Below are positions 24,901 through 33,600 of a stretch of 64,000 nt of DNA, one piece after another. Made by a program: the position numbers and the translations under genes. Every line of letters starts with the position of its first letter. The stretch's first letter is position 1. Below the pieces are notes generated by a model. It saw nothing but the letters and a program-made list of their open reading frames with translations, was not told where the DNA came from and searched no databases. Origin of the DNA: Phoronis australis (taxonomy: Eukaryota > Phoronida > Phoronidae); the NCBI GenBank assembly GCA_002633005.1, contig NMRA01000141.1, forward strand, positions 738,326 through 802,325, written 5' to 3'.

Positions 24901-24934
24901 GACATCTACAGTCTCCAAGAACACAGAGACATAG
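9825..24934 (+). CDS. multi-TSP1-repeat transmembrane protein (3' part of gene; 5' end not found)
   Basis: Sixteen intact exons each encode one thrombospondin type 1 repeat, then a final exon encodes a transmembrane helix and a short tail. Every TSP1 exon is 171 nt and phase 1-1 (57 residues per repeat), so any exon can be skipped or duplicated without changing frame. Each repeat has the W-x2-W-x2-W start, six cysteines, and the C-x2-T-C-G motif that is O-fucosylated in known TSP1 repeats. WxxW (C-mannosylation type) and N-glycosylation sites such as NWT, NQS and NGT are frequent. This is a type I surface protein, probably for adhesion or recognition; partners cannot be told. The signal peptide and first exons were not found and may lie upstream. 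Three more TSP1 exons are decayed. It is possible, though I think unlikely, that the two exon arrays belong to separate genes. Confidence 0.85.
10309..10479 (+). CDS. TSP1 exon 2 (recent duplicate of exon 1)
   Basis: Acceptor CTAG, donor GTAAAT, phase 1-1. Differs from exon 1 by a few silent changes only; upstream intron sequence is also shared, so the unit was duplicated with its flank. Confidence 0.9.
10999..11169 (+). CDS. TSP1 exon 3
   Basis: Acceptor TTTCTAG, donor GTAAGC. Repeat starts [20 protein letters not shown] and ends CNVMDCPG; divergent from both neighbouring groups, so an older unit. Confidence 0.9.
11770..11940 (+). CDS. TSP1 exon 4
   Basis: Acceptor CCTAG, donor GTTTGT. First member of the 0.73-kb array; repeat starts [20 protein letters not shown]. 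Confidence 0.9.
12498..12668 (+). CDS. TSP1 exon 5
   Basis: Acceptor TTTGCAG, donor GTTTGT. Starts [20 protein letters not shown]; the usual R of NQSRVRSC is replaced by M. Confidence 0.9.
13223..13393 (+). CDS. TSP1 exon 6
   Basis: Acceptor TTTGCAG, donor GTTTGT. The O-fucosylation position is changed: CTAACG instead of CTATCG, so this repeat should lack that sugar. Confidence 0.9.
13951..14121 (+). CDS. TSP1 exon 7
   Basis: Acceptor TTTGTAG, donor GTTTGT. WANWTTC in place of WTNWTTC; ends [14 protein letters not shown]. Confidence 0.9.
14628..15495 (+). mobile_element. 5'-truncated LINE fragment with RNase H-like domain, 18-bp target duplication
   Basis: The 18-mer TTACACGTTTGACTGTTA occurs at 14610-14627 and again at 15478-15495, while the neighbouring tandem units have only one related copy. 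The 850 bp between them contain an RNase H-like reading frame and end in a short repeated tail (ACAGGTATT units). It was inserted by target-primed reverse transcription into the intron before TSP1 exon 8. Confidence 0.85.
14636..15450 (+). pseudogene. RNase H-like domain of a LINE, frameshifted
   Basis: First part (from 14636) contains [12 protein letters not shown], with the first catalytic aspartate. The frame then shifts by about 14925 and continues as [14 protein letters not shown] (conserved Glu), [11 protein letters not shown] (second Asp) and [20 protein letters not shown] (His and last Asp). This is the Asp-Glu-Asp order of RNase H domains found downstream of RT in several LINE clades. 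Only the 3' part of the element is present and one frameshift breaks it. Confidence 0.8.
15550..15720 (+). CDS. TSP1 exon 8
   Basis: Acceptor TTTGCAG, donor [14 protein letters not shown] and [11 protein letters not shown] are its private changes. Lies directly after the LINE insertion, whose acceptor-side intron sequence is intact. Confidence 0.9.
16276..16446 (+). CDS. TSP1 exon 9
   Basis: Acceptor TTGTAG, donor [21 protein letters not shown] distinguishes it from its neighbours. Confidence 0.9.
17009..17179 (+). CDS. TSP1 exon 10
   Basis: Acceptor ATTGCAG, donor GTTTGT. WTKWTTC and FPTYGGGNC are private to this copy. Confidence 0.9.
17723..17893 (+). CDS. TSP1 exon 11
   Basis: Acceptor TTTGCAG, donor GTTTGT. 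Last member of the 0.73-kb array; nearly the same protein as exon 7. Confidence 0.9.
17894..21330 (+). other. long intron between the two TSP1 arrays
   Basis: Starts with the usual array intron sequence for about 100 bp, then unique AT-rich DNA. No TSP1 exon or other domain was found. 20440-20900 is rich in recurring AACTTAAGTTT-like strings. Open frames (17966-18190, 19845-20156 minus) look like chance. Confidence 0.6.
21331..21500 (+). pseudogene. decayed TSP1 exon (psi-1)
   Basis: Aligns with the second-array exons but the acceptor AG is lost (TTTCAA), a base is missing (170 nt instead of 171), and GGAATCATTAAG gives an in-frame stop after the CGAGNH segment. The donor side is still TGTCCCG-GTAATT. 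It cannot be used without breaking the frame. Confidence 0.85.
21629..21799 (+). CDS. TSP1 exon 12 (intact)
   Basis: Acceptor TTTCAG, donor GTAATT, phase 1-1. Starts [20 protein letters not shown]; ends CNTWSCPG. Confidence 0.88.
21946..22116 (+). pseudogene. decayed TSP1 exon (psi-2)
   Basis: Full 171 nt but the acceptor is lost (TTTGAA for TTTCAG), and two codons are stops: GTTTAGTCT replaces the second tryptophan, and TGTGGCTGAGGA replaces the CGGG glycine. The rest is close to the intact copies, so decay is recent. Confidence 0.88.
22253..22423 (+). CDS. TSP1 exon 13 (intact)
   Basis: Acceptor TTTCAG, donor GTAATT. Starts [20 protein letters not shown]; ends CNIWSCPG. Confidence 0.9.
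22567..22728 (+). pseudogene. decayed TSP1 exon (psi-3)
   Basis: Keeps the WSVWSNW start but loses cysteines (SLAYGEG instead of SLTCGGG), is 9 nt shorter, and has an in-frame TAG after SPTP. The acceptor is altered to ATTAG. Most decayed of the three. Confidence 0.8.
22867..23037 (+). CDS. TSP1 exon 14 (intact)
   Basis: Acceptor TTTCAG, donor GTAATT. Starts [20 protein letters not shown]; ends CNTLSCPG. Confidence 0.9.
23081..23432. mobile_element. insertion of about 350 bp with a strong hairpin
   Basis: Present only in the last unit of the second array. It carries a hairpin at 23330-23371 (16-bp stem AGACCGTCCGGAGTTG with one mismatch, 10-nt loop). No ORF or terminal repeat was recognised, so its class is unknown. 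Confidence 0.55.
23537..23707 (+). CDS. TSP1 exon 15 (intact)
   Basis: Acceptor TTTCAG, donor GTACGA. Starts [20 protein letters not shown]; has RSCGSPTP where the others have RSCDNPTP. Confidence 0.9.
23930..24100 (+). CDS. TSP1 exon 16 (membrane-proximal)
   Basis: Acceptor ATTTTAG, donor GTGAGT, phase 1-1. Starts [20 protein letters not shown] and ends CNALKCPS. Divergent from both arrays, as expected for a single-copy repeat next to the membrane. Confidence 0.9.
24723..24934 (+). CDS. last exon: transmembrane helix and cytoplasmic tail
   Basis: The polypyrimidine/AATTCCAG acceptor precedes an exon whose frame (phase 1, fitting the A left by exon 16) reads [12 protein letters not shown], then a hydrophobic helix ([20 protein letters not shown]), a basic stop-transfer RHRKRL and an acidic tail ending SKNTET before TAG at 24932-24934. 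It is short (70 residues) and was found by following the splice phase; the longer open frame at 24577-24834 is in another frame. The tail shows no ITAM- or kinase-like motif. Confidence 0.88.
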
Positions 24935-26451
24935 GCAAACGACACTCGTTTAAAGTTTATGTATACTTATAAAAATTAATATGAAACAATTATTAGACAA
25001 ATTTTGATGAATGTTACGTAATACAGTCTTGCTTTGAACGATGATCCATTCAGAAGTGTTAATCTGAAATTTAGTGACGAAATCTAGTGGCCCAAGAGAA
25101 TTTAATATACACTGGACACTACTTGATCGAGCGCGTTGTACATGTAGCTCGGACTACTGAATTCTTGCCAGAGCTCTTCAAACCCAATCGCCAGTTTTAT
25201 TTTATTTGGTATATGTGATTTGTCATATGCATAAGTGTACTAAAACGCGATGTTTTGCCATTTGGATATAAATTATGCTGATAAATTCTTTTAAATGTCG
25301 TGGAGTTTTAAATAGCTGATGTCCTCTATGGGGTAAAATTCTTTTTTCTATAATCCATATAGGGAGTACATGTAGTTTGTGGCATATTGTGCATGTTTAA
25401 TTAAATCAGCTTATAATTTGTAATTTAAGAAGTGAGTTAGAAGGAAAGGTGGTTGAAGTTATAGATCCTTCGCACGACTTTAAACAAATTGATAGACCTT
25501 CGGAATTTGACTTGGTCACAACGAAAAAGAACTTGATTTTCTGGATTGTGACGTCAGCAATTTGGCGACAGTTGTCGAAATTTACTAATTCCATACGAAG
25601 ATGCCATGCGATTGGTCAATATGTGAGTCAAGCTTTTGACATGGAGAGATTAGATCTCGGTTTTTCCAATATTAGCTAAGCACTAAAGGGTAACCATTGT
25701 GTATTGTGAACATTGTTCTGGGCACAATAACATTGTACCCATGTTGCACTCTACCTTATTATGAATGATAATCTAAACACAGCATTAGCCACTTAAAGTC
25801 CTTTTCTCACGCGTTGTTAACCCTTATTACATGGTTAGAAGATGTCATAAGGATCCAAGAAGTACCTACCTCATAACTAATACACGATCCGTACTCAAAA
25901 AACAGTTTAAATGAACGCGCCACTCATGAATCGCACCCGAAGAAACACCGCCATTTTGAACTTGCCGCGAACCCGGAAGTACAATTCATTCAGGAACCCA
26001 GGCCGAGAAAACGCCGTCAGTGCGACTGGAGCAGTGCCTGTACTGTTACCAGCCAGCAAACGGGGATAAAAAAATCGACAGCTCGCCTTAATTTTGATAA
26101 AATCAAACTACGGACAATTTTATGGAAATTGCTGAAGAAATGCGGCGAATAAATTTTGACAGAAATTATTTTGCTAGACTCGGTACCGCAGCCTATCGGA
26201 CCCTGTGCGGATCGAGACCAGACACTGGCGAACGGTAAATGCATGCGGTTGCAAGCTGTTTTGTCGAAGTAAAATGGTCAAATGATAAATGCTGCATATA
26301 TTCAAGGGTAGTTTCAGACACTTGCATGAAATTACGGGCTGGTTAGTCCTGTGTCACACTGCCGCGGCAGACCTTAGTTAGCCTCAGGCACCAGCTACCA
26401 GTGAAGACTATAGTCAAAATACGGCTTGTTAGTAGGCCTATACAGCCTCCC
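24935..26451. other. 3' flank of the TSP1 gene, no further gene
   Basis: Includes the 3' untranslated region, whose end I cannot place because no AATAAA close to the stop was found. Frames at 25449-25679 look like chance. Confidence 0.5.
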
Positions 26452-26590
26452 GTTCAGTAGCGCTAGGACCTCGCTAAGAAGCAAGACTTCGCGAGATTAC
26501 GTGAGATATTGCCGTGTATTTTAAATGAGAACATGTGACTTTGACTAGGATTTTGCAAGGTCCTATTGTAGGTCCTAGCGTCTACTGAAC
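26452..26590 (+). mobile_element. MITE with terminal inverted repeats, copy A
   Basis: Ends are GTTCAGTAGCGCTAGGACCT and, in reverse complement, GTTCAGTAGACGCTAGGACC. 139 bp, non-coding. A copy in the opposite orientation lies at 29771-29896. Confidence 0.85.
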
Positions 26591-27627
26591 GCACACCAGC
26601 TTTGCGCCAAGACTACCCTTAGGCCTAACTGGTCGCTGGCCACAAACACAAAAAACACGAAAATTGAACAAAGTTTCTTTTTTGTAGCAACGTTTGTCAA
26701 AATGTATCAACGTTAAATCTTCACAAATTACAAAGTAGCCGATTGAACATGCCTTTCAGTTCAGCAAAAGTCGACATTGTAGGTGCCGCCAGAAATGAGC
26801 CGAAGTCCAACGGGAATTGTGAGCACATTTATCACTTAATGAGTAACAACTGCGAGGCTGAAATTTGGTGAACACTGCTAAATCGTGCAGAATAGTAAGT
26901 AAAGATATGTCTAACTAAATTTCACCGTAATTTGTTGGCGAAAACAATTTACACAAAGTTTTAAACTCGTAACTCATCCCGCTGTCCTCCAATATGGCCG
27001 ACGCGATCCAAACAAAGTGACCCAAATTTCGCCACAAAACTTGCAATAACTTTACAGTGCTTGCCCCGATTTTGATACTTTTTCGATTTTTACTGAGTAG
27101 AATGTACTACCTTTCCGATGATAGCAAAGTACTTTTTCAAAACGAGGAAAAAAATAAAACCGAAAAAAATTGGTTCGACCCATATTGGTTCCTAGGTTCG
27201 ACCGGCCTACGTAAGGAACTAAACACCAATGCTATTTTAACATACTAAGTACGCGTAACATTCCAAAAAAATCAACGACCACTAACTACAAACTATAAAT
27301 ACACTACATATGCAAACGAATCACGATATATTACTAATAAAACAAAATAATGAAGACTTTTCGAGCAAGCCATAGCACATTCAGTTACAAGGAAAAAATG
27401 GCGGCCGTCAGGACAAGTTCCTGAACTGATGAGCCGGAAATGTGGGTACGGAAATAACCGATGACAACCTGTAATCATACGCTCAGAGAGAAGGGTCAAA
27501 TACTGTTAAAAAATCGCTTTTGGCAAGAAAGGCGAAAAGAATATAAAGAAAGGGTGTCGAAAATAAGAATTTATGTAGTAAGTATTTTCGGATACTAGAA
27601 CCACATGGGCAGTTTGCAACAAAGACT
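26591..27627. other. intergenic, nothing recognised
   Basis: No gene, RNA or clear repeat. Short frames at 27057-27248 and 27293-27499 lack support. Confidence 0.5.
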
Positions 27628-27896
27628 TTAAAGGCGAAGGCAACCTTTTTCCATGTCATTTTAAGCTAAAATAAGGTTGGTTGGTTATCCTAGACATATT
27701 TGCCACTTAATTACAGCTTTTCGTATTTTTATTAATTACTCGTCCGCTCTTCCGGAAGTGACGTTTTAAGAGGCAAGCATTTCGCGCCAATTTCTTTTCA
27801 TATAGTCTGACTGTGAGAGCTGCCGAGTCAGTCATTGTTCTACCTCGGTTGTGGTAAGTTCCGTCGTCGTTTGCTTTCATTTACTAGTCAGTCAAT

Positions 27897-28670
27897 ATGC
27901 CGCACTGTTGCTGCGTACCAGGATATACTAATTATCGGCTCACGCGCGCTTTGGGAGTACCTTTGCATCGCTTTCCGATGGATGACACACTTCGCCGTAC
28001 TTAATTGGCTCGCTCGTGTGAAGAACGCAGCGTTACCCGTCCACGCAACGTACAAAGCAGTGGAGAATTACCGTGTGTGTGGCAAGCACTTTCTGCCGTC
28101 CGATTACGAAAGGGATTTGTACGCAGAACTGATGAAGGTCCCTGCGAAACAACGTCTGAAGAAGGTTGTCATTCCGTCTGTGTTTATTCCCGGCAGTGCC
28201 CCGTCGCCACCCTCGAGAAGTGCGTATTTGAAGCGAGAAGCCTCGCGAGCTGTGGCCAGTACAGTGACTGGAGCCAGTGGAGGCACTTCATCTACTGTCA
28301 CCCGTGCCTCCGAACGTACTCAAGAGCTAGCGTGCAATTCCTGGAACCAGTAGTGATTCGCTCTGTGCTGTTTTCTCCAGCCCAGAGCCTCTAAGCAGCC
28401 CTGCAGCGATATTGAGTAGTGGGAGTGATTACAGGCTTAGTTCGACACTCAGTGAAGAGGACAGTTCGTCGTCCAGTGAACAGATCGGTGAGCCAAACTT
28501 TGATAAGTTTATTGTGGACTTGTCTAAAGTGTTGGAGCTATTTAGAAGGTGCCAGGTGTGTGGCGTGGGAGTCACACGACACGATGTAAGCAATTTGGGT
28601 GCTCAGGTCACCATCCAGTGGTAGTGTGTCGCGGGACACTCTGGCAAGTGGGACAGTTGTTCTTCTGTCC
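27897..28670 (+). pseudogene. THAP-domain transposase, frameshifted and truncated
   Basis: The ATG at 27897 opens a THAP zinc finger (MPHCCCVPGYTNYRL, then HRFP); the frame stops at 28002-28004, but one frame over it continues WLARVKNAALPV and later RVCGKHFLPSDYE, giving the C2CH ligands and the conserved Trp, Phe and Pro. So a +1 shift at about 28000 breaks the domain. A later block at 28412-28670 reads FRRCQVCG ... VTIQW, a stop, then CVAGHSGKWDS, matching the Cys/His and W-x-C-x2-GH-x3-W motifs of THAP transposases. The catalytic core is not present. Confidence 0.8.
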
Positions 28671-29016
28671 GTGGTATGCCGGAGGTCCACTTAACCATGT
28701 CCAGTAGTGGCTTGGCCTCATCGAACTCTGAACAGCACAAGCATTCCATTGAGGTAGGCATAACAACGCACACAGTGCATTTGCACCAAGATGTGTCACC
28801 ACGTCTGTCCTCAGTAGCCGCCTCGTTTCTCTCAACAGCTGTCTGTGCCTGTGCGTACTCTTCCTCGTTATACTCGTTCTCAAACATGTACCCACCCACT
28901 GAATGTCCGTGAAAAACTTCCTCGTCACCACTGCTGTGAACAAGGTCTCCGTCACTCACACTACTGTCACTGTGATACGGGTCACCGACTCCAGCCATTT
29001 TCAGCTTACAAAACAC
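28603..29016 (-). CDS. P2X7-like cysteine-rich protein of the transposon (probably truncated)
   Basis: Open frame of 137 codons on the strand opposite to the transposase. After an acidic N-terminal half (residues 1-75) it has WCKCTVCVVMPTSMECLCC, the Cys-rich signature of the P2X7 receptor C-terminal zinc domain, which often occurs in transposon-linked ORFs of aquatic animals. The domain is cut short: the last about 35 codons overlap the transposase reading frame in antisense, where the two genes were joined by deletion. No evidence that it is expressed. Confidence 0.6.
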   Translation of the reverse strand: MFCKLKMAGVGDPYHSDSSVSDGDLVHSSGDEEVFHGHSVGGYMFENEYNEEEYAQAQTAVERNEAATEDRRGDTSWCKCTVCVVMPTSMECLCCSEFDEAKPLLDMVKWTSGIPRTEEQLSHLPECPATHYHWMVT

Positions 29017-29770
29017 TAAACAATCCCTAAATCCAACGTAGTTGAGTTCTCTACTAATCTATCTTGTCGCACAATACTTGCCGATGGAAAGTGGTGGCGA
29101 CAATTGTTGAAAAACAGCACAAAACAAAAGTAGAATAGAACAGATTCGCACGGTAAAGTCAACGCAAAACCAAGTGGCGGGAAACGCTTGCCTCCTAAAA
29201 CGTCACTTCCGGAGTAGCGGACGAGTAATCTATAAAATTACGAAAAGCTGTAATTAAGTGGAAAATATGTCTAGGATAACCAACCAACCTTATTTTAGCT
29301 CAAAATGACATGGAAAAAGCTTACCCCTACGACAATCATTCTGGAAGGACCCCTCCCTCTGCATTCTTTAGAGGACCTTTCTCGTTGTTTGTAACTGGTA
29401 AGTTCCTTCATGTTAATGCACGCGCATGCGTGTTAACGTATACGTAATCAAACAATTTAAAGAGAAGGAAGGGCCCCTTAACATCCCCGTTACCAAACAT
29501 AACGAACACTAAACAAATGCATAAAAATGTTATAATGTCAATGCGATTGTTTACAAAACACCTATAGTTGCTATGTTTTACAATATTTCTTCAAACTTTT
29601 CAATAGAATTTAACAAATTAATTAAGATAACAAATCGTCGACAACATGACAACAGGTTGGAAACTGAGGATATACTTGCAATGCCTGAACTTGATCCAAG
29701 GTTGTCATTTCATCCGAGTGTACATCAACAGAATTCAGAGAGATTACAAGATCAACTAAACCTGGCGTGA

Positions 29771-29896
29771 GTTCACCTACGCTAGGACCTAGCTAAAATC
29801 TAGCTAAAGTCACATGTTCTCACTTAAAATACACGGCAATATCTCACGTAATCTCGCGAAGTCTTGCTTTTTAGCGAGATCATAGCGTTACTGAAC
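29771..29896 (-). mobile_element. MITE, copy B (inverted)
   Basis: Reverse complement of copy A at 26452-26590 through most of its length, including CGCGAGATTACGTGAGATAT. It lost a few bases near one end. Confidence 0.85.
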
Positions 29897-30235
29897 GGGA
29901 GGCTGATGTCAGAAGAACATTGCAAAAGTGGTGCCTATGTACACAGACCTTTAAAAGCATAGTCTAGTCTAGTCTATGTTATCGTCGTGACGCCAGGCAT
30001 GAGTTCCGTAAACACAAGACACTACTCGCGAGTAAATCTGAAGTTGTCACGTTGCTGTCTTGTAATGCTTGACGATATCTAGAGAATACTTTCGTGTTCG
30101 CGAGTTACTTGCGTCCACGGAACACAGACTACGGAGAACGGCACAAGACGGGGAGGATTAGTTCGGAAATGGATATATTTCATCTCCATAATGGAGAGAG
30201 GGGAGATTTATATACTGCGCTGCTATGTAGCGTCT
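29897..30235. other. intergenic / 3' UTR of the receptor gene
   Basis: Follows the stop codon of the minus-strand receptor. No poly(A) hexamer on that strand was seen. Confidence 0.5.
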
Positions 30236-30639
30236 CTAGTAAAGTTCTACAATTGTTATTCTGCTGGTGCCATGAGCGGCAGCTAGCGGCTCGTGTAAGT
30301 CCACGTTGATGGGACATTCCTTAGCGGGGTGATCGGCGTCACAGTGTGCACACTGGTGAAGAAATTGACACGGCGAATTTGTGCAGCTGGTGCTGTTGAA
30401 CTTCCAGCAGACGCCTTTATCCTTTCGGTGTGTGCTTAGCAACGAGCTCTCGTGAAAAAGGTGGCTTTTAATGTTACGTGCAGGGTTATGCTGCAATGAG
30501 GTAATCGTCTGCTTCCTTTTTAGGTACTTGAACACCATCACAGCTGCACTAATCCCTCCTATGATGAGCAGCGACGTACAACAACTTATTCCAGCAATGA
30601 TTCCAACTGGGAACGAGGCACCCACCTTTTGGGGCGCTT
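30236..30639 (-). CDS. receptor exon 7: transmembrane helix and zinc-knuckle tail
   Basis: Acceptor GTACAG; 404 nt to the stop TAG at 30236-30238. Reads [11 protein letters not shown], the helix ([20 protein letters not shown]), anchor KYLKRKQ, then about 40 residues and a cluster with ligands Cys-x7-Cys-x4-Cys-x3-His-x-Cys-x2-Cys-x4-His-x4-Cys ([20 protein letters not shown] continuing [12 protein letters not shown]). The end is [12 protein letters not shown], which resembles a C-terminal PDZ-binding type sequence only loosely. Frame is open throughout. Confidence 0.85.
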
Positions 30640-33600
30640 CTGTACGTAGACAAATAAAAAGAATGTCTATAATTGGTAACAGGGCTTTTTCAAGCAGGTC
30701 TCATGAACGCCAAACTATTTTCCGCACTCTTAAAGTTTCAGCAATAACTTCTCGTATTTAGTTATAGTCTCTAGATGACCAAGGGAGGTCAAAGTTGGCT
30801 TACAAAGAATAAACGTCTGTGATCGTTTCAAAAAATGTCTCCTTTTGGTGTTATATAAGAGTGTTGGACGTCACCTGTTCGAATTAAAGAGCGGGACTAG
30901 ACGTATTGCGCGGCAATACGAGAAGTTATTGCGAAACCTTAAAGGAGAATGCAACCCCAAAGCAACCTATTTTATATCAATTTAGATCGAGTTGTTCCAC
31001 TCGATAACAGTAAGTTCAATTGTTTTACCTAACACATGACGGCAGACGGAGGTGTTGAAATTAACCAATGACGTAATCGGTTCGAATGTAGTCTGCTCAG
31101 CCGTTCACAACACGCTTACTGGTGTCAATTTATCGCATGCATCGTTTTACACCAATAAATCATCAAATTTCAATATAAAAAACCCTTACAAATACATCGA
31201 GTTCCTGAACAAAAGTGTTGTTTCATTTCACTGTTACGGATTTATAGGTATTTGAACATACATGTACGGTAGCCTACAGAGTTCGATCAAGGAGTGTAGA
31301 TTCCTAAGTTCGGTTGGCCAATTTATCATTGTAATAGCATTGTGATTTGTACTGGAACTACACTTACCTTATATGGCACAATTAGTTAGAATGGTTTATT
31401 ATATAAGTCTTGCCAAACTGTTCTATGAAATGTGACTCATATGCATGTGGTCTTGTGTATTGCAAAAACATGTTGTTGTACAGTAGTTAGTCAGTCCGCA
31501 ATAAAGTAGTGTTCAAGTAAAGACGTCTTCTTCACTCTTCTATCCACAAGCGATTACAATCATGGTCGATCGCGGGAGTTTTGGTCTGTTTGGTGATAAC
31601 TTCTTCGAATCATTCTTCCGTGAAATACAAACATGAAAGATAGCTGGGTGTTGTACTTTTAGACTTGCGATTTTTTTCAGTTCTAAACACACAAAAAGCT
31701 TGTTATCCCAGCCAGTGCCTCGGAACCCGATCAGGCCCGTGCGGTCGCCGGGACTGGACACCACGAACACAAACCAGCTTAAATTGGAAACTAAACCTCC
31801 AGTCACGAAAAGATTATACTAGTGAGCCAAAGAAACAATGTATACGTAATTATTTTGGTGAATTTGCCACGAAACTGCAAATCTACTTACTTGTCGGGGG
31901 CCGCGACGTCAAGTTGCCCTTTTGCAGAATCGTCAGGGCAAAAGTTGTACAGTAACAATGATGTGAATAATGTATATCTAAATAAAGATTCCCCCAACAT
32001 GTCATCATAGCATATAAAAAATAAAATGACAACCCAAACCAGTGTTATCTGTTTTCTGGCGGCATACCATTCTTATGCGACAGGATACCACCGGTTAAAC
32101 ACTTCTCGTGTGAAGCTTACTTACCAAATGGAACCAGATATCCGCAATCAAAAATCAACATGTCAGACAAAATGGCGGATGAAATGGTACTGGTACATAT
32201 TAGACAGTTTCTTTTTATATTTGCATTGAAAATGTTAATATTTTTGTGTTATGTGAGTTAGAAAAGTGCAAGCAACTGAGGGTTACAGGAGGCTGGTTGG
32301 AGAAAGAAAACCAAATTGGGTGATATAATGGTCGTCAGTTCATACTAGAGACACAAATTTAGTACATGTAGGTACTCTGTACTATTTGTGACTTTGAGAC
32401 AGATCGACTTTACAGACAAAATGAACGCAGTTGTTTCATGACTAATTTGGTTTAGCATCGAGATGATGGCCGATTTTAACCTTTGGATAGATTGACGTGA
32501 CGTGTTTTCAAAGAAAGCTTTGCCATTTATATTTCAAGGAAATATGCTATTTGAGATTTTAACAATATCATTTGGGAAAAATAAACGTACTTTTGTTGAA
32601 CTATTGATGTAGTACTACATTGGCCAACTCTAAATTACGCTCAGCAAGAGGTGGCTCTGCTCACTTTTCTTGGCAGTAATCCCGAAAGACTTATCAAAGT
32701 GATTGAGTGTATTGGACACATCGCGTCTGGTACCATCTGCCTTTAAGAGGTTCGTGACATAGTGTATGTACCAAAGAATGTGATTCACATGGTGAATGGA
32801 AAGGGCATTTCTGTTGGTAGATGGCGCACCGAATGCCCTAATAACAGCCACAATGGTCAACACAGTTGTACAAGTGTTGACGCCATTGTATCACAACAAG
32901 ATTCCTACACATCTGATTCAGAATTTGCAGTTACTCTGAATGGTTCTGAAAGAGAGACAATGGCAAACTCTTCAGAAGAATCAATGGCCGCTAGATAGGA
33001 TGATGACGTAAAATTCACATTTAGCTCCTAATAACTCTTTCCTCGAAGCATGCCCAGTTGATCCCGTTTTCTTGACCTAGGTCATCAATCCCAAGATGTG
33101 GTCATATCGCAGCTAATTTCCATTCATTACAAAAAATTAACTTAGGAGGATAGCAAGATTTATAATAGATTTTAGACATTGAAAACGATCTTAGTGGAAT
33201 CAAGGACTGTTGCACAATAGGAGAGTTCACTTGTGAGTTCGCTGTTATCGCTACTACTAGCGCCACCAAGTGGTGAATAAGCAACGGTCAAGTAGGAAGC
33301 GCGAGGACAATGGGGAAGGGCGCATTTTGCAGTGCGAGAAGTTGCACTAATTCATCCACGAAAACCCCAGACGTGTCATTTTTTACGTTTCCTAAGGATC
33401 CAGAAAGCCAAGGATTATTTGCTATTCAATTATATGATACATTTCCTTTCATTTTGTATGTTCTGTTCACAGTTGGAAGACAAGTCGATGGCAGTACCGG
33501 TGCCGCTGTCGTCTGCAGTGCAGGCTACTGCACAGGCTGCGCTCTGCCTTCTGTATATACTTTGCTGTCAATGTACGTCTGCTAAAATTATATTTGAGGG

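Larger units (their letters stand above)
27628..29320. mobile_element. Kolobok-like DNA transposon, internally deleted
   Basis: Long inverted repeats: 27650-27780 matches the reverse complement of 29180-29320 (shared strings CTTTTTCCATGTCATTTT, GGTTGGTTGGTTATCCTAGA, ACTCGTCCGCT). The left end is TTAA-AGGCGAAGGCAACC; TTAA is the target of Kolobok elements. The matching outermost bases of the right end are absent. Two convergent genes lie inside: a broken THAP transposase (+) and a P2X7-like cysteine-rich ORF (-). The central part of the transposase is missing. Confidence 0.8.

Noticed and set aside
28005-28394. 129-codon plus-strand ORF
   Set aside because: It continues the wrong frame of the THAP region after the frameshift; the THAP ligands are in the other frame.
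30939-30980. TTAAAGGAGAATGCAACCCC looks like another Kolobok end
   Set aside because: No matching opposite end was seen nearby, and the TTAA belongs to the adjacent MITE.
32630-32998. Overlapping ORFs on both strands near a possible transposase exon
   Set aside because: No motif could be matched; kept as unannotated intron.
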